Program-made: the position numbers and the translations under genes
The notes under the pieces: generated by a model
What the model was told of the DNA's origin: nothing
The model's database searches: none
What the model saw: only the letters and a program-made list of their open reading frames with translations
From: Stenotrophomonas maltophilia
Lineage (GTDB): Bacteria; Pseudomonadota; Gammaproteobacteria; Xanthomonadales; Xanthomonadaceae
Reading direction: 5' to 3'
DNA length: 36,424 nucleotides
Assembly: GCA_002387845.1 (NCBI GenBank)
Contig: DGLB01000028.1
Coordinates: forward strand, 64,306-100,729
Part shown: one piece after another, positions 8,472 to 15,259 of the stretch
How the letters are laid out: the number at the start of each line of letters is the position of its first letter
Numbering within the stretch: position 1 is the stretch's first letter

Positions 8472-9805
8472 GTGGTCGTGCGCGCCCACACCGGGAATGC
8501 ATCCGGCAGCACCTGCCACACCATCGGTCCGGCGCGCATCTCCTCGTCGTTCAACAGGCACGCATCCAGTTCGGCGCGCACCGCGCCTTCGTCCATGGCC
8601 ACGCCGATCACCGCGAGTTCCTGGCGGCGGTCGCCCCACAGCGGGTGCCACAGCCGACGCATCGCCGCGTACTCACCCGGGTCGCCCACCTCGTGCGCGG
8701 CCGGCAGCGCGGCGGTCCAGCACGACGCCTGCTGGCGCACCCAGCCGGCATCGGTATACGGCACCTGCGGCGGTGGCAGCAGCGGCACGGTGTCTTCCAG
8801 CCCGGCATCCACGCGCTCGCGCGCGGCGTACCAGAACCCGGCCGCCTGGGTGCGGGTGGACGCCCCCACGCTGGACAACTCGCCTACCCAGTCCATGCGG
8901 TTGGCCAGCCAGAAGAACCCCTTGCTGCGGATCACGCTGTTCAAGCCACTTTCCAGCGCGCGCGCAAATCGCTGCGGATGGAACGGGCGGCGTGCGCGGT
9001 AGACAAAGCTGCTGATGTTGTATTCCTCGGTCTCCGGCGTGTGCTCGCCCCGCAGCGCCTGCATCCAGCCTGGGGCCAGCTGCGCGCGCACGAAATCGAA
9101 GCGACGGGTGTCCAGCAGCTCGTGTGCGGGCACATCGCCCTGGCGCGACAGCACCAGGCGCGCGTCGCGGTTCATCGCGCGCAGCACCGCCAGCGTCTGC
9201 TGCAGGGTGTCGTCGTCGATCACGTCGCACTTGCTCACCACGATCACATTGGCGAACTCGATCTGGTCGGCCAGCAGGTCGACCACGCCGCGCGCGTCGT
9301 CGTCGCCGGCCTGTTGGCCGCGATCGGCCAGGCGATCGGTCCCGCCGAAGTCGCGCAGGAAGTTATGCCCGTCCACCACCGTGACCAGCGTATCCAGCCG
9401 CGCGATGTCGCCCAGGCTGAAGCCATCCGCATCGCGCACCGAAAATGTCGCGGCCACCGGCATCGGCTCGGCAATGCCGGTGGATTCAATCAGCAGGTAG
9501 TCATAGCGGCCGGAAGCGGCCAGTCGCTTCACCTCCTGCAGCAGGTCGTCGCGCAGGGTGCAGCAGATGCAGCCATTGCTGAACTCCACCAGGGTTTCCT
9601 CGGTGCGGCTGAGCGCCGCGCCGCCATCGCGTACCAGTTGCGCGTCCACGTTGATCTCGCTCATGTCGTTGACGATCACCGCCACCCGCAATCCCTGGCG
9701 GTTGCGCAGCAGCTGGTTGAGCAGGGTGGTCTTGCCTGCGCCCAGGAAGCCGGACAGGACGGTGACGGGCAGGCGCGGAACGGCGGGGGCGGATGCAGTG
9801 TTCAT
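8468..9805 (-). CDS. CobW/ZigA-type (COG0523) GTP-dependent metallochaperone
   Basis: The 445-residue product is a G3E-family GTPase. Visible motifs are the P-loop GFLGAGKTT (residues 19-27), the metal-binding CxCC motif in GCICC (C79, C81, C82) that defines the COG0523 group, ESTGIAEP, and a VSKCD element (NKxD-like). The C-terminal half carries the CobW_C-type region with conserved tryptophans. Zinc-repressed members (ZigA, YciC, ZNG1-like) deliver scarce zinc to client enzymes during zinc starvation. A Zur-like palindrome 29 bp upstream of the start, shared with the divergent MerC-like gene, supports zinc as the metal. The stop codon is part of a SMAG repeat. Cobalt or nitrile-hydratase chaperones belong to the same family, but the operator argues against them. 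Confidence 0.9.
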   Translation of the reverse strand: MNTASAPAVPRLPVTVLSGFLGAGKTTLLNQLLRNRQGLRVAVIVNDMSEINVDAQLVRDGGAALSRTEETLVEFSNGCICCTLRDDLLQEVKRLAASGRYDYLLIESTGIAEPMPVAATFSVRDADGFSLGDIARLDTLVTVVDGHNFLRDFGGTDRLADRGQQAGDDDARGVVDLLADQIEFANVIVVSKCDVIDDDTLQQTLAVLRAMNRDARLVLSRQGDVPAHELLDTRRFDFVRAQLAPGWMQALRGEHTPETEEYNISSFVYRARRPFHPQRFARALESGLNSVIRSKGFFWLANRMDWVGELSSVGASTRTQAAGFWYAARERVDAGLEDTVPLLPPPQVPYTDAGWVRQQASCWTAALPAAHEVGDPGEYAAMRRLWHPLWGDRRQELAVIGVAMDEGAVRAELDACLLNDEEMRAGPMVWQVLPDAFPVWARTTT

Positions 9806-9833
9806 GGCGGGGTCGGCTGGGAGTTGGATTAAA

Positions 9834-9848
9834 TGTTACTGTATAACA
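9834..9848. promoter_or_regulatory. Zur-like operator between cobW-like and merC-like genes
   Basis: The 15-mer TGTTACTGTATAACA matches the gammaproteobacterial Zur core TGTTATANTATAACA at all but two defined positions and is nearly palindromic around 9841. It sits in the 67-bp gap between two divergent genes, 29 bp from one start codon and 25 bp from the other, so a bound repressor could silence both. The flanking AAA on the left also fits the extended site. Confidence 0.75.
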
Positions 9849-9872
9849 CTCGAAAGCCAAGGGCCCCCACCC

Positions 9873-10247
9873 ATGAAACCCCCCAACGCCTCGCTGCTGG
9901 ACGCCGGAGCCATTGCCCTGTCTGCGTTATGCCTGCTGCATTGCCTGGCCCTGCCCCTGCTGGCCGCCGCCCTGCCCCTGCTGGGGGTGTGGGCCGAAGC
10001 CGAGTGGATGCACGTGCTGTTCGTGGCGATTGCGGCCCCTACGACGGGCCTGGCGCTATGGCGCGCACACCTGCGCTACCCGGTGCCGTTGTGGGCGGGG
10101 GTAGTGGCCGTGGCGGGGTTGCTATGCCTGCTAGCCGGTGCGGTGGAGTGGCCGAGCCACGCGATGGAGACGCCGATGACCGTCGCCGGCAGTGTGTTGC
10201 TGGCCGGCACGCACATATGGAACGCGTGGCGGCAGCACCGGCATTGA
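9873..10247 (+). CDS. MerC-domain inner membrane protein
   Basis: The 124-residue product has four predicted transmembrane helices. The MerC hallmark is the first-helix cysteine pair in CLLHCLALPLL, followed by helices around MHVLFVAIAAP, VPLWAGVVAVAGLLCLL and TVAGSVLLAGTHIW. MerC proteins were named for mercury uptake, but many chromosomal copies sit next to Zur-controlled genes and are thought to move zinc or another divalent metal. The context here (divergent from a COG0523 chaperone across a Zur-like box) favours a role in zinc limitation. No other mer gene is nearby, so mercury detoxification is unlikely. The ATG at 9873 gives the correct short N-terminus before helix 1; the frame is open upstream but runs through the operator. 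Confidence 0.85.
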   Translation: MKPPNASLLDAGAIALSALCLLHCLALPLLAAALPLLGVWAEAEWMHVLFVAIAAPTTGLALWRAHLRYPVPLWAGVVAVAGLLCLLAGAVEWPSHAMETPMTVAGSVLLAGTHIWNAWRQHRH

Positions 10248-10252
10248 TCCAC

Positions 10253-10330
10253 GTAGAGCCGGGCTTGCCCGGCTGCGCCGTCCCCGGCATCTGCTTTGGT
10301 AGCGTCGGTCGACAGACGACGGCCGATAAC
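10253..10330. repeat. SMAG unit followed by a second GTAG repeat type
   Basis: A forward SMAG unit (10253-10275) is followed by a GTAGCGTCGGTCGACAGACG element (10299 to about 10330). The latter belongs to a second family, also starting with GTAG, which recurs as inverted pairs at 22941-23050 and 34530-34674. Both lie between the merC-like and dmeR genes, which converge here. Confidence 0.85.
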
Positions 10331-10373
10331 GGAGATCAGCACGGCAACGCATGAACCACACCAACGCCGCGCC

Positions 10374-10649
10374 TCAGCGCCCGTAAGCCCGCAACAGCTT
10401 CACCAGCACCTGCGCTTCTTCCGCACGCTCGGTCGGGTCGTCGGACGACACCACGTGCGCCTGCAGGTGCTCATCCAGCAGCGCCATCAGCAAGCCGTGC
10501 GCGGCACCGCGCACCGCCGAGGCCTGCACCAGCACCTCGCTGCAATCGGCGTCCTCGTTCTGCAGGGCGGTTTCCAGGGCAGCCACCTGCCCGGCCATGC
10601 GCCGGACCCGGGCCAGGAGCGCTTTTCGCTGTTGGTTGACGTGTGCCAT
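10374..10649 (-). CDS. dmeR: RcnR/CsoR-family Co/Ni-responsive repressor, DmeR-like
   Basis: The 91-residue all-helical protein belongs to the metal-sensing repressor family once called DUF156. I started it at MAHVNQ because the residues then align with E. coli RcnR: the metal ligands H3, C35, H60 and H64 of RcnR correspond to H3, C36, H61 and H65 here. Formaldehyde-sensing FrmR lacks the last histidine, and copper-sensing CsoR uses a Cys-His-Cys set, so the pattern points to cobalt or nickel. It is divergent from a DmeF-type cation exporter and a perfect palindrome lies between them, matching the DmeR-DmeF pairing known from rhizobia. It should repress both genes until Co(II) or Ni(II) binds. 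An in-frame start further upstream would run across the operator and is unlikely. Confidence 0.88.
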   Translation of the reverse strand: MAHVNQQRKALLARVRRMAGQVAALETALQNEDADCSEVLVQASAVRGAAHGLLMALLDEHLQAHVVSSDDPTERAEEAQVLVKLLRAYGR

Positions 10650-10673
10650 GGGGCCAGAGCATACATTGGACAC

Positions 10674-10690
10674 ATACCCCCATGGGGTAT
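10674..10690. promoter_or_regulatory. DmeR operator candidate between dmeR and dmeF
   Basis: ATACCCC-CAT-GGGGTAT is a perfect 7-bp inverted repeat with a 3-bp spacer, of the C-tract/G-tract kind bound by CsoR/RcnR-family tetramers. It lies 25 bp upstream of dmeR and 39 bp upstream of dmeF, so one site could control both divergent promoters. Confidence 0.75.
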
Positions 10691-10728
10691 ATCTTGCACA
10701 CCTTCGCCCTCCCCTGCCGTGCCCCGCC

Positions 10729-11700
10729 ATGTCGCTCACCGCCGCCACTGACGCCCGTCGCCACACCCACCGCTTCGACGACGGCAACCCGCTGGCTGAG
10801 CGCCGCACCCGCCGCGCCCTGTACCTGACCGCGGTGATGATGATGGTGGAGATCGTGGGCGGCTGGTGGTTCAACTCGATGGCGGTGCTGGCCGATGGCT
10901 GGCACATGAGTTCGCACGCGCTGGCACTGGGCATGGCCGCCTTCGCCTATGCCTGCGCCCGCCGCTACGCGCATGACGGGCGGTTCGCGTTCGGCACCTG
11001 GAAGATCGAGATCCTGGGCGGCTACACCAGCGCCATCGCCCTGCTCGGCGTGGCCCTGCTGATGGCGGTGCAGTCGGTGGAGCGGCTGTTCGTGCCCAGC
11101 GCCATTCATTACGACCAGGCCATCGCCATCGCCGTGGTGGGGCTGGTGGTGAACCTGGTCTGTGCCTGGTGGCTGCATGACAGCCCGGGGCATTCGCACG
11201 GTCATGGTCATGATCATGGCCATGCGCATCACGGCCATGACCACGGGCATCACGATCACCACGGCCACCACCATCAGGACCTCAACCTGCGTTCGGCCTA
11301 CCTGCATGTACTTGCCGACGCCGCCACCTCGGTGCTGGCGATCGTGGCGCTGATCGGCGGCAAGCTGTGGGGCGCGGCGTGGCTGGACCCGCTGATGGGC
11401 ATCGTCGGCGCGGTACTGGTGACGGTCTGGGCGATGGGCCTGCTGCGCGATACCGGTCGCATTCTGCTTGATGCGCAGATGGATGCGCCGGTGGTGGCCG
11501 AGGTGCGCGAGGTGATCGAGCAGGGTCCGTGGGCGGCGCAGTTGGCCGACCTGCATGTCTGGCAGGTTGGCCGTGGCAAGTTTGCGGTGGTGGCCAGTGT
11601 GGTCAGCACGGACGAGGTTTCCGCCGACACCCTGCGTGACGCCCTGGCCGTGCACGAGGAGCTGGTGCACGTAACCGTGGAAGTGCACCGCATCGCGTAG
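10729..11700 (+). CDS. dmeF: Cation diffusion facilitator (Co/Ni efflux), DmeF-like
   Basis: The 323-residue protein has the six-helix plan of CDF transporters. The N-terminal HTHRFDDGN resembles the HxHxF start of DmeF proteins. The metal site residues of helices 2 and 5 are seen in VLADGWHMSSHAL (an HxxxD-type site, DGWHMSSH) and YLHVLADAATS. A strongly histidine-rich cytoplasmic loop (about residues 150-180, with repeated GH and DHGH units) separates helices 4 and 5 and should bind metal. The C-terminal soluble domain (LLDAQMDAP, DLHVWQVG) is the usual CDF regulatory domain. Such proteins export Co(II) and Ni(II), sometimes Zn(II), by proton antiport across the inner membrane. The gene pairs with the divergent repressor at 10374. 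Its TAG stop is the TAG of a SMAG repeat. Confidence 0.9.
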   Translation: MSLTAATDARRHTHRFDDGNPLAERRTRRALYLTAVMMMVEIVGGWWFNSMAVLADGWHMSSHALALGMAAFAYACARRYAHDGRFAFGTWKIEILGGYTSAIALLGVALLMAVQSVERLFVPSAIHYDQAIAIAVVGLVVNLVCAWWLHDSPGHSHGHGHDHGHAHHGHDHGHHDHHGHHHQDLNLRSAYLHVLADAATSVLAIVALIGGKLWGAAWLDPLMGIVGAVLVTVWAMGLLRDTGRILLDAQMDAPVVAEVREVIEQGPWAAQLADLHVWQVGRGKFAVVASVVSTDEVSADTLRDALAVHEELVHVTVEVHRIA

Positions 11701-11767
11701 AGCCGGGCTTGCCCGGCTGCGCCTTCCACGTAACCTGCGAAAAGCAGCCGGGCAAGCCCGGCTCTAC
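11697..11767. repeat. Inverted pair of SMAG repeats after dmeF
   Basis: The forward unit (11697-11719) overlaps the dmeF stop codon and the reverse unit (11745-11767) faces it across a 25-bp spacer. The pair could fold into one long stem or two hairpins. Confidence 0.9.
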
Positions 11768-11770
11768 GTA

Positions 11771-11858
11771 TCCGGTACGTCCCATATCCCGTGGATGCAA
11801 TTTCCGGTACGCCCCACATCCCGTGCATGGCATTTCCGGTACGTCCCACATCCCGCCT
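11771..11858. repeat. 32-bp tandem repeat, about 2.7 copies
   Basis: TCCGGTACGTCCCACATCCC-type units begin at 11771, 11803 and 11835, exactly 32 bp apart, with a few substitutions between units. The last copy decays just before the 3' end of the minus-strand gene at 11866. The units do not resemble the SMAG hairpins. Confidence 0.8.
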
Positions 11859-11865
11859 GCCGTCC

Positions 11866-12507
11866 TCAGTTGATGCTCATGCTGCCGCTGTCTTCCACAC
11901 AATGGTCAGCAATGCATGCATCCAGTGCCGTACTGACCTCGCCACGATCCTGCACCGTGCACGTCACCCAGGCTTTGTACTCACCCTTGAACGCGGCCGG
12001 ATGGTATTGCAGGAAGTGGCTGCTGCAGGTATCCACGCGCACGGTGCCGCTGATCACGTCGGGCTCGGTGGTCTGGTAGCGCAGCAGGCCGGACACGCTG
12101 AATTCCTGCCCCTGGCGCGCGGAACCGCGCGGTGCGTGGGCCTCGAGGAAGCCGGGTGGCTGGTCCGAGCGGCCGTGTCGACGCATGCAGCCCCACGCAG
12201 ATGCGCCGGAGAACGAGGCTTCACCGCCGCGTGATGGAGCCAGGCCGTTTTGCGCGCACAGCGCGCGGTGGTAGTCCTTCGTGGCCTGGCTCTGTTCGTC
12301 GTAGTCGAAGGAATAGGTGTTGCCGTGCAGATGGCGGATGCGTTGTTCGATCTGGCGCATCCCTCCCTGCCCGTCCGGTTCCTCGGTGGTGCGTACGACG
12401 CGTTCGTTGCCGTCGGCATCCCGCTCGATGCGATCGTGATAGATGCCGTCTTCGTGTGTGGTCATTGCGACCGGTGCGGACAGCAGAAGTGCAAGGGTGA
12501 AGCTCAT
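11866..12507 (-). CDS. Hypothetical secreted cysteine-rich protein
   Basis: The 213-residue product is not recognised. I start it at ATG 12507 because a GAGGCAGG ribosome binding site precedes it and the product then opens with a short hydrophobic stretch (FTLALLLSAPVAM) that looks like a signal peptide. The frame is open back to 12600. The mature part has an acidic/basic region rich in Asp, Arg and Glu, then seven cysteines spread over the second half (for example in LCAQNG, WGCMRR, DTCSSHF, VTCTVQ and ACIADHCVE), which suggests disulfides in the periplasm. It is followed by the 32-bp repeat and the SMAG pair and faces dmeF. There is no clue to function. Confidence 0.65.
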   Translation of the reverse strand: MSFTLALLLSAPVAMTTHEDGIYHDRIERDADGNERVVRTTEEPDGQGGMRQIEQRIRHLHGNTYSFDYDEQSQATKDYHRALCAQNGLAPSRGGEASFSGASAWGCMRRHGRSDQPPGFLEAHAPRGSARQGQEFSVSGLLRYQTTEPDVISGTVRVDTCSSHFLQYHPAAFKGEYKAWVTCTVQDRGEVSTALDACIADHCVEDSGSMSIN

Positions 12508-12649
12508 GGGCGTACCTGCCTCGTTGATGATGGAGGCGGGAGAATGGGTGTTGATGCGTGTCTGGAACTGTGCGGTGTGTTCCAGGATAGGTGCCATCAA
12601 TGACGATTTCGGATTTGTTGCAAGGTGATGCGTGTCACCGCGGTACCGA

Positions 12650-12973
12650 TTACAACTTGAACATCATCCCCAACAGGAACAAGCCCAGCGGCAACGAGCT
12701 GAACACCGCCCCGGCCGTCCCCAGCCACGGCCAGCGCTCGCCGCGCACGCGCGAGCCCAGCCCCACGATCACGCCCAGAATGGACGCGCCCAGCACGCCC
12801 AGCGAGATGCCGGCATTGCTCAGCAACCATTGGCCGACGTCCGGCGAAGCCAGGCCCACCGCGTAGGCCAGCGCGAACATCGCCGGGGCGACCAGGAAGC
12901 TGCCCACGCCCAGCAACGGCGCTCGGGTACCGGGCGCTTGGGTGGGGGCAGGCGAAGGGATGGGGTTGGACAT
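12650..12973 (-). CDS. Small hypothetical membrane protein
   Basis: The 107-residue product starts at ATG 12973 (MSNPIPSP...), after which a proline-rich N-terminal tail of about 20 residues leads into three hydrophobic helices (around GVGSFLVAPAMFALAYAVG, GISLGVLGASILGVIVGLG and AGAVFSSLPLGLFLLGMMF). No family is recognised. Its start is separated by 112 bp from that of the divergent lipoprotein at 13086. The gap of about 140 bp to the next minus-strand gene holds only a small CTGGAAC/GTTCCAG inverted repeat (12562-12585). Confidence 0.65.
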   Translation of the reverse strand: MSNPIPSPAPTQAPGTRAPLLGVGSFLVAPAMFALAYAVGLASPDVGQWLLSNAGISLGVLGASILGVIVGLGSRVRGERWPWLGTAGAVFSSLPLGLFLLGMMFKL

Positions 12974-13085
12974 GAGGGCACGCGTGAACGAGTCAGCTGC
13001 CACCGTACACCATTGCCGGTTCTGCACATCGCCCACGCGCGGGGTGCGGCACTATGACGCAACATCTGCCGTCAGGAGAACCGCC

Positions 13086-13508
13086 ATGCGCGCCTTGCCC
13101 TGTCTGCTTCTCTTCCCCCTGGCCCTGCTCGCCGGTTGCGACAAGCGCAACGGCGGCGATGTGGTGTTCTCCTCCGACCCGATGCTGGGCTGCTACGCCA
13201 CCCATCCGCGCAAGCCGGCCGACTTCCGCATCGACCAGGAACAAGGCCGCTACTACGTGTCCTTCAACCGCGACGAACAGTGGCAGCGCGAAGCCAACCC
13301 GTTACAGGAAGCCAGGCGCGACGAGGTGGCCAGCTACTTCCCCAGCGATGCCGACCAGATTGACCGCGCCCTGGTCCGCAACAGCGGCGGCTTCGGGCTG
13401 TTTCATCTGAAGCCCAGCGCCACGCTGCGGGGCAAGGCCAAGGACAGCGACTACATGACCCTGGTGCTGATCGGGGCCGGGCCGGTGTTCCGCACCGGCT
13501 GTGACTGA
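13086..13508 (+). CDS. Hypothetical lipoprotein
   Basis: The 140-residue product opens with a lipoprotein signal (MRALPCLLLFPLALLAGC), in which LAGC is the lipobox and the cysteine at 18 would be acylated. The residues after it (DKR) start with Asp, which in the classical Lol rule favours inner-membrane retention. The mature domain is small, with two further cysteines (LGCYATHP and the C-terminal RTGCD) that could pair. A CAGGAGAACC ribosome binding site fixes the start; an upstream ATG at 12942 would remove the signal. No enzymatic motif was found. Confidence 0.75.
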   Translation: MRALPCLLLFPLALLAGCDKRNGGDVVFSSDPMLGCYATHPRKPADFRIDQEQGRYYVSFNRDEQWQREANPLQEARRDEVASYFPSDADQIDRALVRNSGGFGLFHLKPSATLRGKAKDSDYMTLVLIGAGPVFRTGCD

Positions 13509-13616
13509 GCCACGCACCTCCACCCGAGGTGCCGCACAGCGGCGAGCCGCGGATATGCAACTGACGCCGGCGCGGTGAACGCGCCCAGCGGTGATGCCAT
13601 CCCCTGTAAACAACCC

Positions 13617-14099
13617 TCATGCGCCATTCCGCCCCCGCTGGCGGCGGTGAATGGAGCTGTAGCGCCACTGCGCCGGCTCGTGCACATGGCCGTGCAGCAC
13701 CGGGCTGTGGTGCACCCGGGCGATCTGCTGCTGCAGGTCGTGCGCATCAACGATGCGTTGCTGCGGGAAATCCGCCTGCCACAACGGGCGCGCGCAGCGG
13801 TCGCGGCGCAGCAGCGCGCGCGGTGGCTGGCCGGGCAGCTGCCGATCGAACACCGCCTGGACCTGCCGCCAGCGGCCCTCGCCGTCGTCGTCACCCGGGG
13901 GCAGGGTCCACACCCCGTGCAGTTCGCTGGGCAGCACCACGATCGCCTGCAGGATGAAAGGGCGGCTCTGCCGGGCAATGCGGAACGCCCGTCGCAGCAC
14001 CTCGGCGTGTTCCAACAGCAGGCGGCTGCGTGGGTCGCGCAGGTAGGCACTGAAGTGCCACGTGTTCTCGAACGGGGCGTACAGGCGGGGCATGTCCAT
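13617..14099 (-). CDS. REP-associated tyrosine transposase (RAYT)-like protein, catalytically degenerate
   Basis: The 160-residue product follows the RAYT (Y1/HUH) fold order: ENTWHFSAYLRDPRSRLL at the N-terminus, AIVVLPSELHGVWTLPPGDDD, RWRQVQAVF, WQADFPQQRI and the C-terminal SPVLHG...WRYSSIHR block. In E. coli RAYT the HUH motif reads PEHMHCIW and the catalytic tyrosine sits in DYIYINPVKHG. Here the first HUH histidine is E59 (only H61 remains) and the catalytic tyrosine is replaced by R128 in ARVHHSPVLHG. DNA cleavage by the known mechanism therefore looks lost, although the frame is intact, so the gene may have been domesticated or be decaying. The start is uncertain: 14099 (ATG), 14093 (ATG) and 14132 (GTG) are all in frame. 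RAYTs are the enzymes thought to spread REP/SMAG repeats, which are abundant here. Confidence 0.8.
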   Translation of the reverse strand: MDMPRLYAPFENTWHFSAYLRDPRSRLLLEHAEVLRRAFRIARQSRPFILQAIVVLPSELHGVWTLPPGDDDGEGRWRQVQAVFDRQLPGQPPRALLRRDRCARPLWQADFPQQRIVDAHDLQQQIARVHHSPVLHGHVHEPAQWRYSSIHRRQRGRNGA

Positions 14100-14216
14100 G
14101 ACCCCAGTGTGCGAACCACGCCGGCCGCTCACGATCAGTCCAGCCCACAGCCGCGGGTCGGGCGGCGACGCGTCGGCCGGTAGGAATTCACCGGCTCGGG
14201 TACCCTACCCACCCCC

Positions 14217-15077
14217 GTGCCTGCCCGAACTCCCGTGCCTCACTACACCGGTCCCCTGCTCACCCGTCCCCTGGCCGAAGCGCTGCTGCGCGCCCGCGAC
14301 AGCGGAGCCGCCGAATGGACCGGCTCGCTCGACCTGGGCCGCAGCACCGGCACCGCCACCCTGGCCGCCGGGCACTGGCAGTGGCAGGGCCAGACCTATG
14401 CCTACCCCGGCAAGACCAAGGATCGCACCCTGTATTACTGGGACGGCGAGGAGTTCCTGCCGGTCTCCCGCTTCGGTTCGGCCCTGATCAAGCTGGTGCC
14501 CACCGAGTGGGACGCGCCGACCTTCGAGATCGACGGCATCAAGATGCTGCCCAGCGCGCAGGTGTCCCCGTTCGAGGACGCGCGCCGCAAGGTGGCGCTG
14601 GTGGCCCCGGCCGGCAAGACCGTGCTGGATACCTGCGGCGGCCTGGGCTACTTCGCCGCCTGCTGCCTGGAAGCCGGCGTGACCCGGATCCAGTCGTTCG
14701 AGAAGAACCCCGACGTGCTCTGGCTGCGCACCCTCAATCCGTGGTCGCCCGACCCGGAGGCGGCCAGCAGCGGTGGCCGGCTGTCGCTGACCCACGGCGA
14801 TGTGTCGCAGGCCATCGAAGGACTGGAGAGCCGGTCGGTGGATGCCATCCTGCATGACCCGCCGCGCTTCGGCATTGCCGGTGAACTTTACTCGCAGGTG
14901 TTCTACGACCAGCTGGCGCGGGTGATCCGCCCGGGCGGCCGGATGTTCCATTACACCGGGGCACCGAACAAGCTGACCAGCGGCCGCGATGTGCCCCGCG
15001 AAGTGGCCAAGCGACTGGAGAAAGCCGGCTTCAAGGCCGAGCTGGCGCTGGACGGGGTGTTCGCGGTCAAGCGCTGA
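14217..15077 (+). CDS. SAM-dependent class I methyltransferase, substrate unknown
   Basis: The 286-residue product has a Rossmann-type methyltransferase core. Motif I is VLDTCGGLGYF from residue 136, and the motif IV equivalent is ILHDPPRFG (H213, D214, P215, P216), like the [DNS]PP[YF] motif of enzymes that methylate planar amino groups or of spermidine-synthase-like relatives. GGRMFHYTG forms the post-core strand. An N-terminal beta-rich domain of about 110 residues precedes it. The substrate cannot be named. The GTG at 14217 is the first possible start, but no clear ribosome binding site is visible, and GTG 14238 is an alternative. The gene follows the RAYT-like gene divergently and ends 76 bp before the next feature. 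Confidence 0.8.
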   Translation: MPARTPVPHYTGPLLTRPLAEALLRARDSGAAEWTGSLDLGRSTGTATLAAGHWQWQGQTYAYPGKTKDRTLYYWDGEEFLPVSRFGSALIKLVPTEWDAPTFEIDGIKMLPSAQVSPFEDARRKVALVAPAGKTVLDTCGGLGYFAACCLEAGVTRIQSFEKNPDVLWLRTLNPWSPDPEAASSGGRLSLTHGDVSQAIEGLESRSVDAILHDPPRFGIAGELYSQVFYDQLARVIRPGGRMFHYTGAPNKLTSGRDVPREVAKRLEKAGFKAELALDGVFAVKR

Positions 15078-15115
15078 CTTCGAAAACACTTTGCTTACAA
15101 ATCAAATACTTGAAA

Positions 15116-15136
15116 CTTCCGGAAGGTTTCCGGAAA
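15116..15136. promoter_or_regulatory. Two adjacent 10-bp palindromes, possible operator
   Basis: CTTCCGGAAG (15116-15125) and TTTCCGGAAA (15127-15136) are perfect palindromes with one base between them, in an AT-rich patch upstream of the unknown gene at 15246 and the nSTAND gene. Two half-turn-spaced copies of TTCCGGAA suggest a protein binding site rather than a terminator. The binder is unknown; the downstream winged-helix protein is one candidate. Confidence 0.45.
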
Positions 15137-15202
15137 GCAACCGCCGTCACGTTTGAGCAGGATCGGGCCTCGTCATCCCGCCGCTTCAACGAGGTTGCCG
15201 CC

Positions 15203-15259
15203 ATGTTTACTCCCGCTGCCGATCACTGCCGCCAGGGCACCCGTCATGTGCGGTCCTGA
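15203..15259 (+). CDS. Short upstream ORF overlapping the start of the next gene
   Basis: An 18-codon frame (MFTPAADHCRQGTRHVRS) begins at an ATG with a good GAGG at 8-bp spacing. Its stop TGA (15257-15259) lies just past the ATG at 15246 of the larger gene, in another frame, so the two overlap by 14 bases. The larger gene has no good ribosome binding site of its own, so coupled translation from this leader is plausible. It could instead be a chance frame. Confidence 0.35.
   Translation: MFTPAADHCRQGTRHVRS

Noticed and set aside
9873..10247. Mercury resistance operon
   Set aside because: Only the MerC-like gene is present, without merA, merT, merP or merR, and a Zur-like box precedes it.
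13540..13610. Intrinsic terminator after the lipoprotein gene
   Set aside because: A GGCGCG/CGCGCC hairpin exists, but no T-tract follows, so I did not call a terminator.
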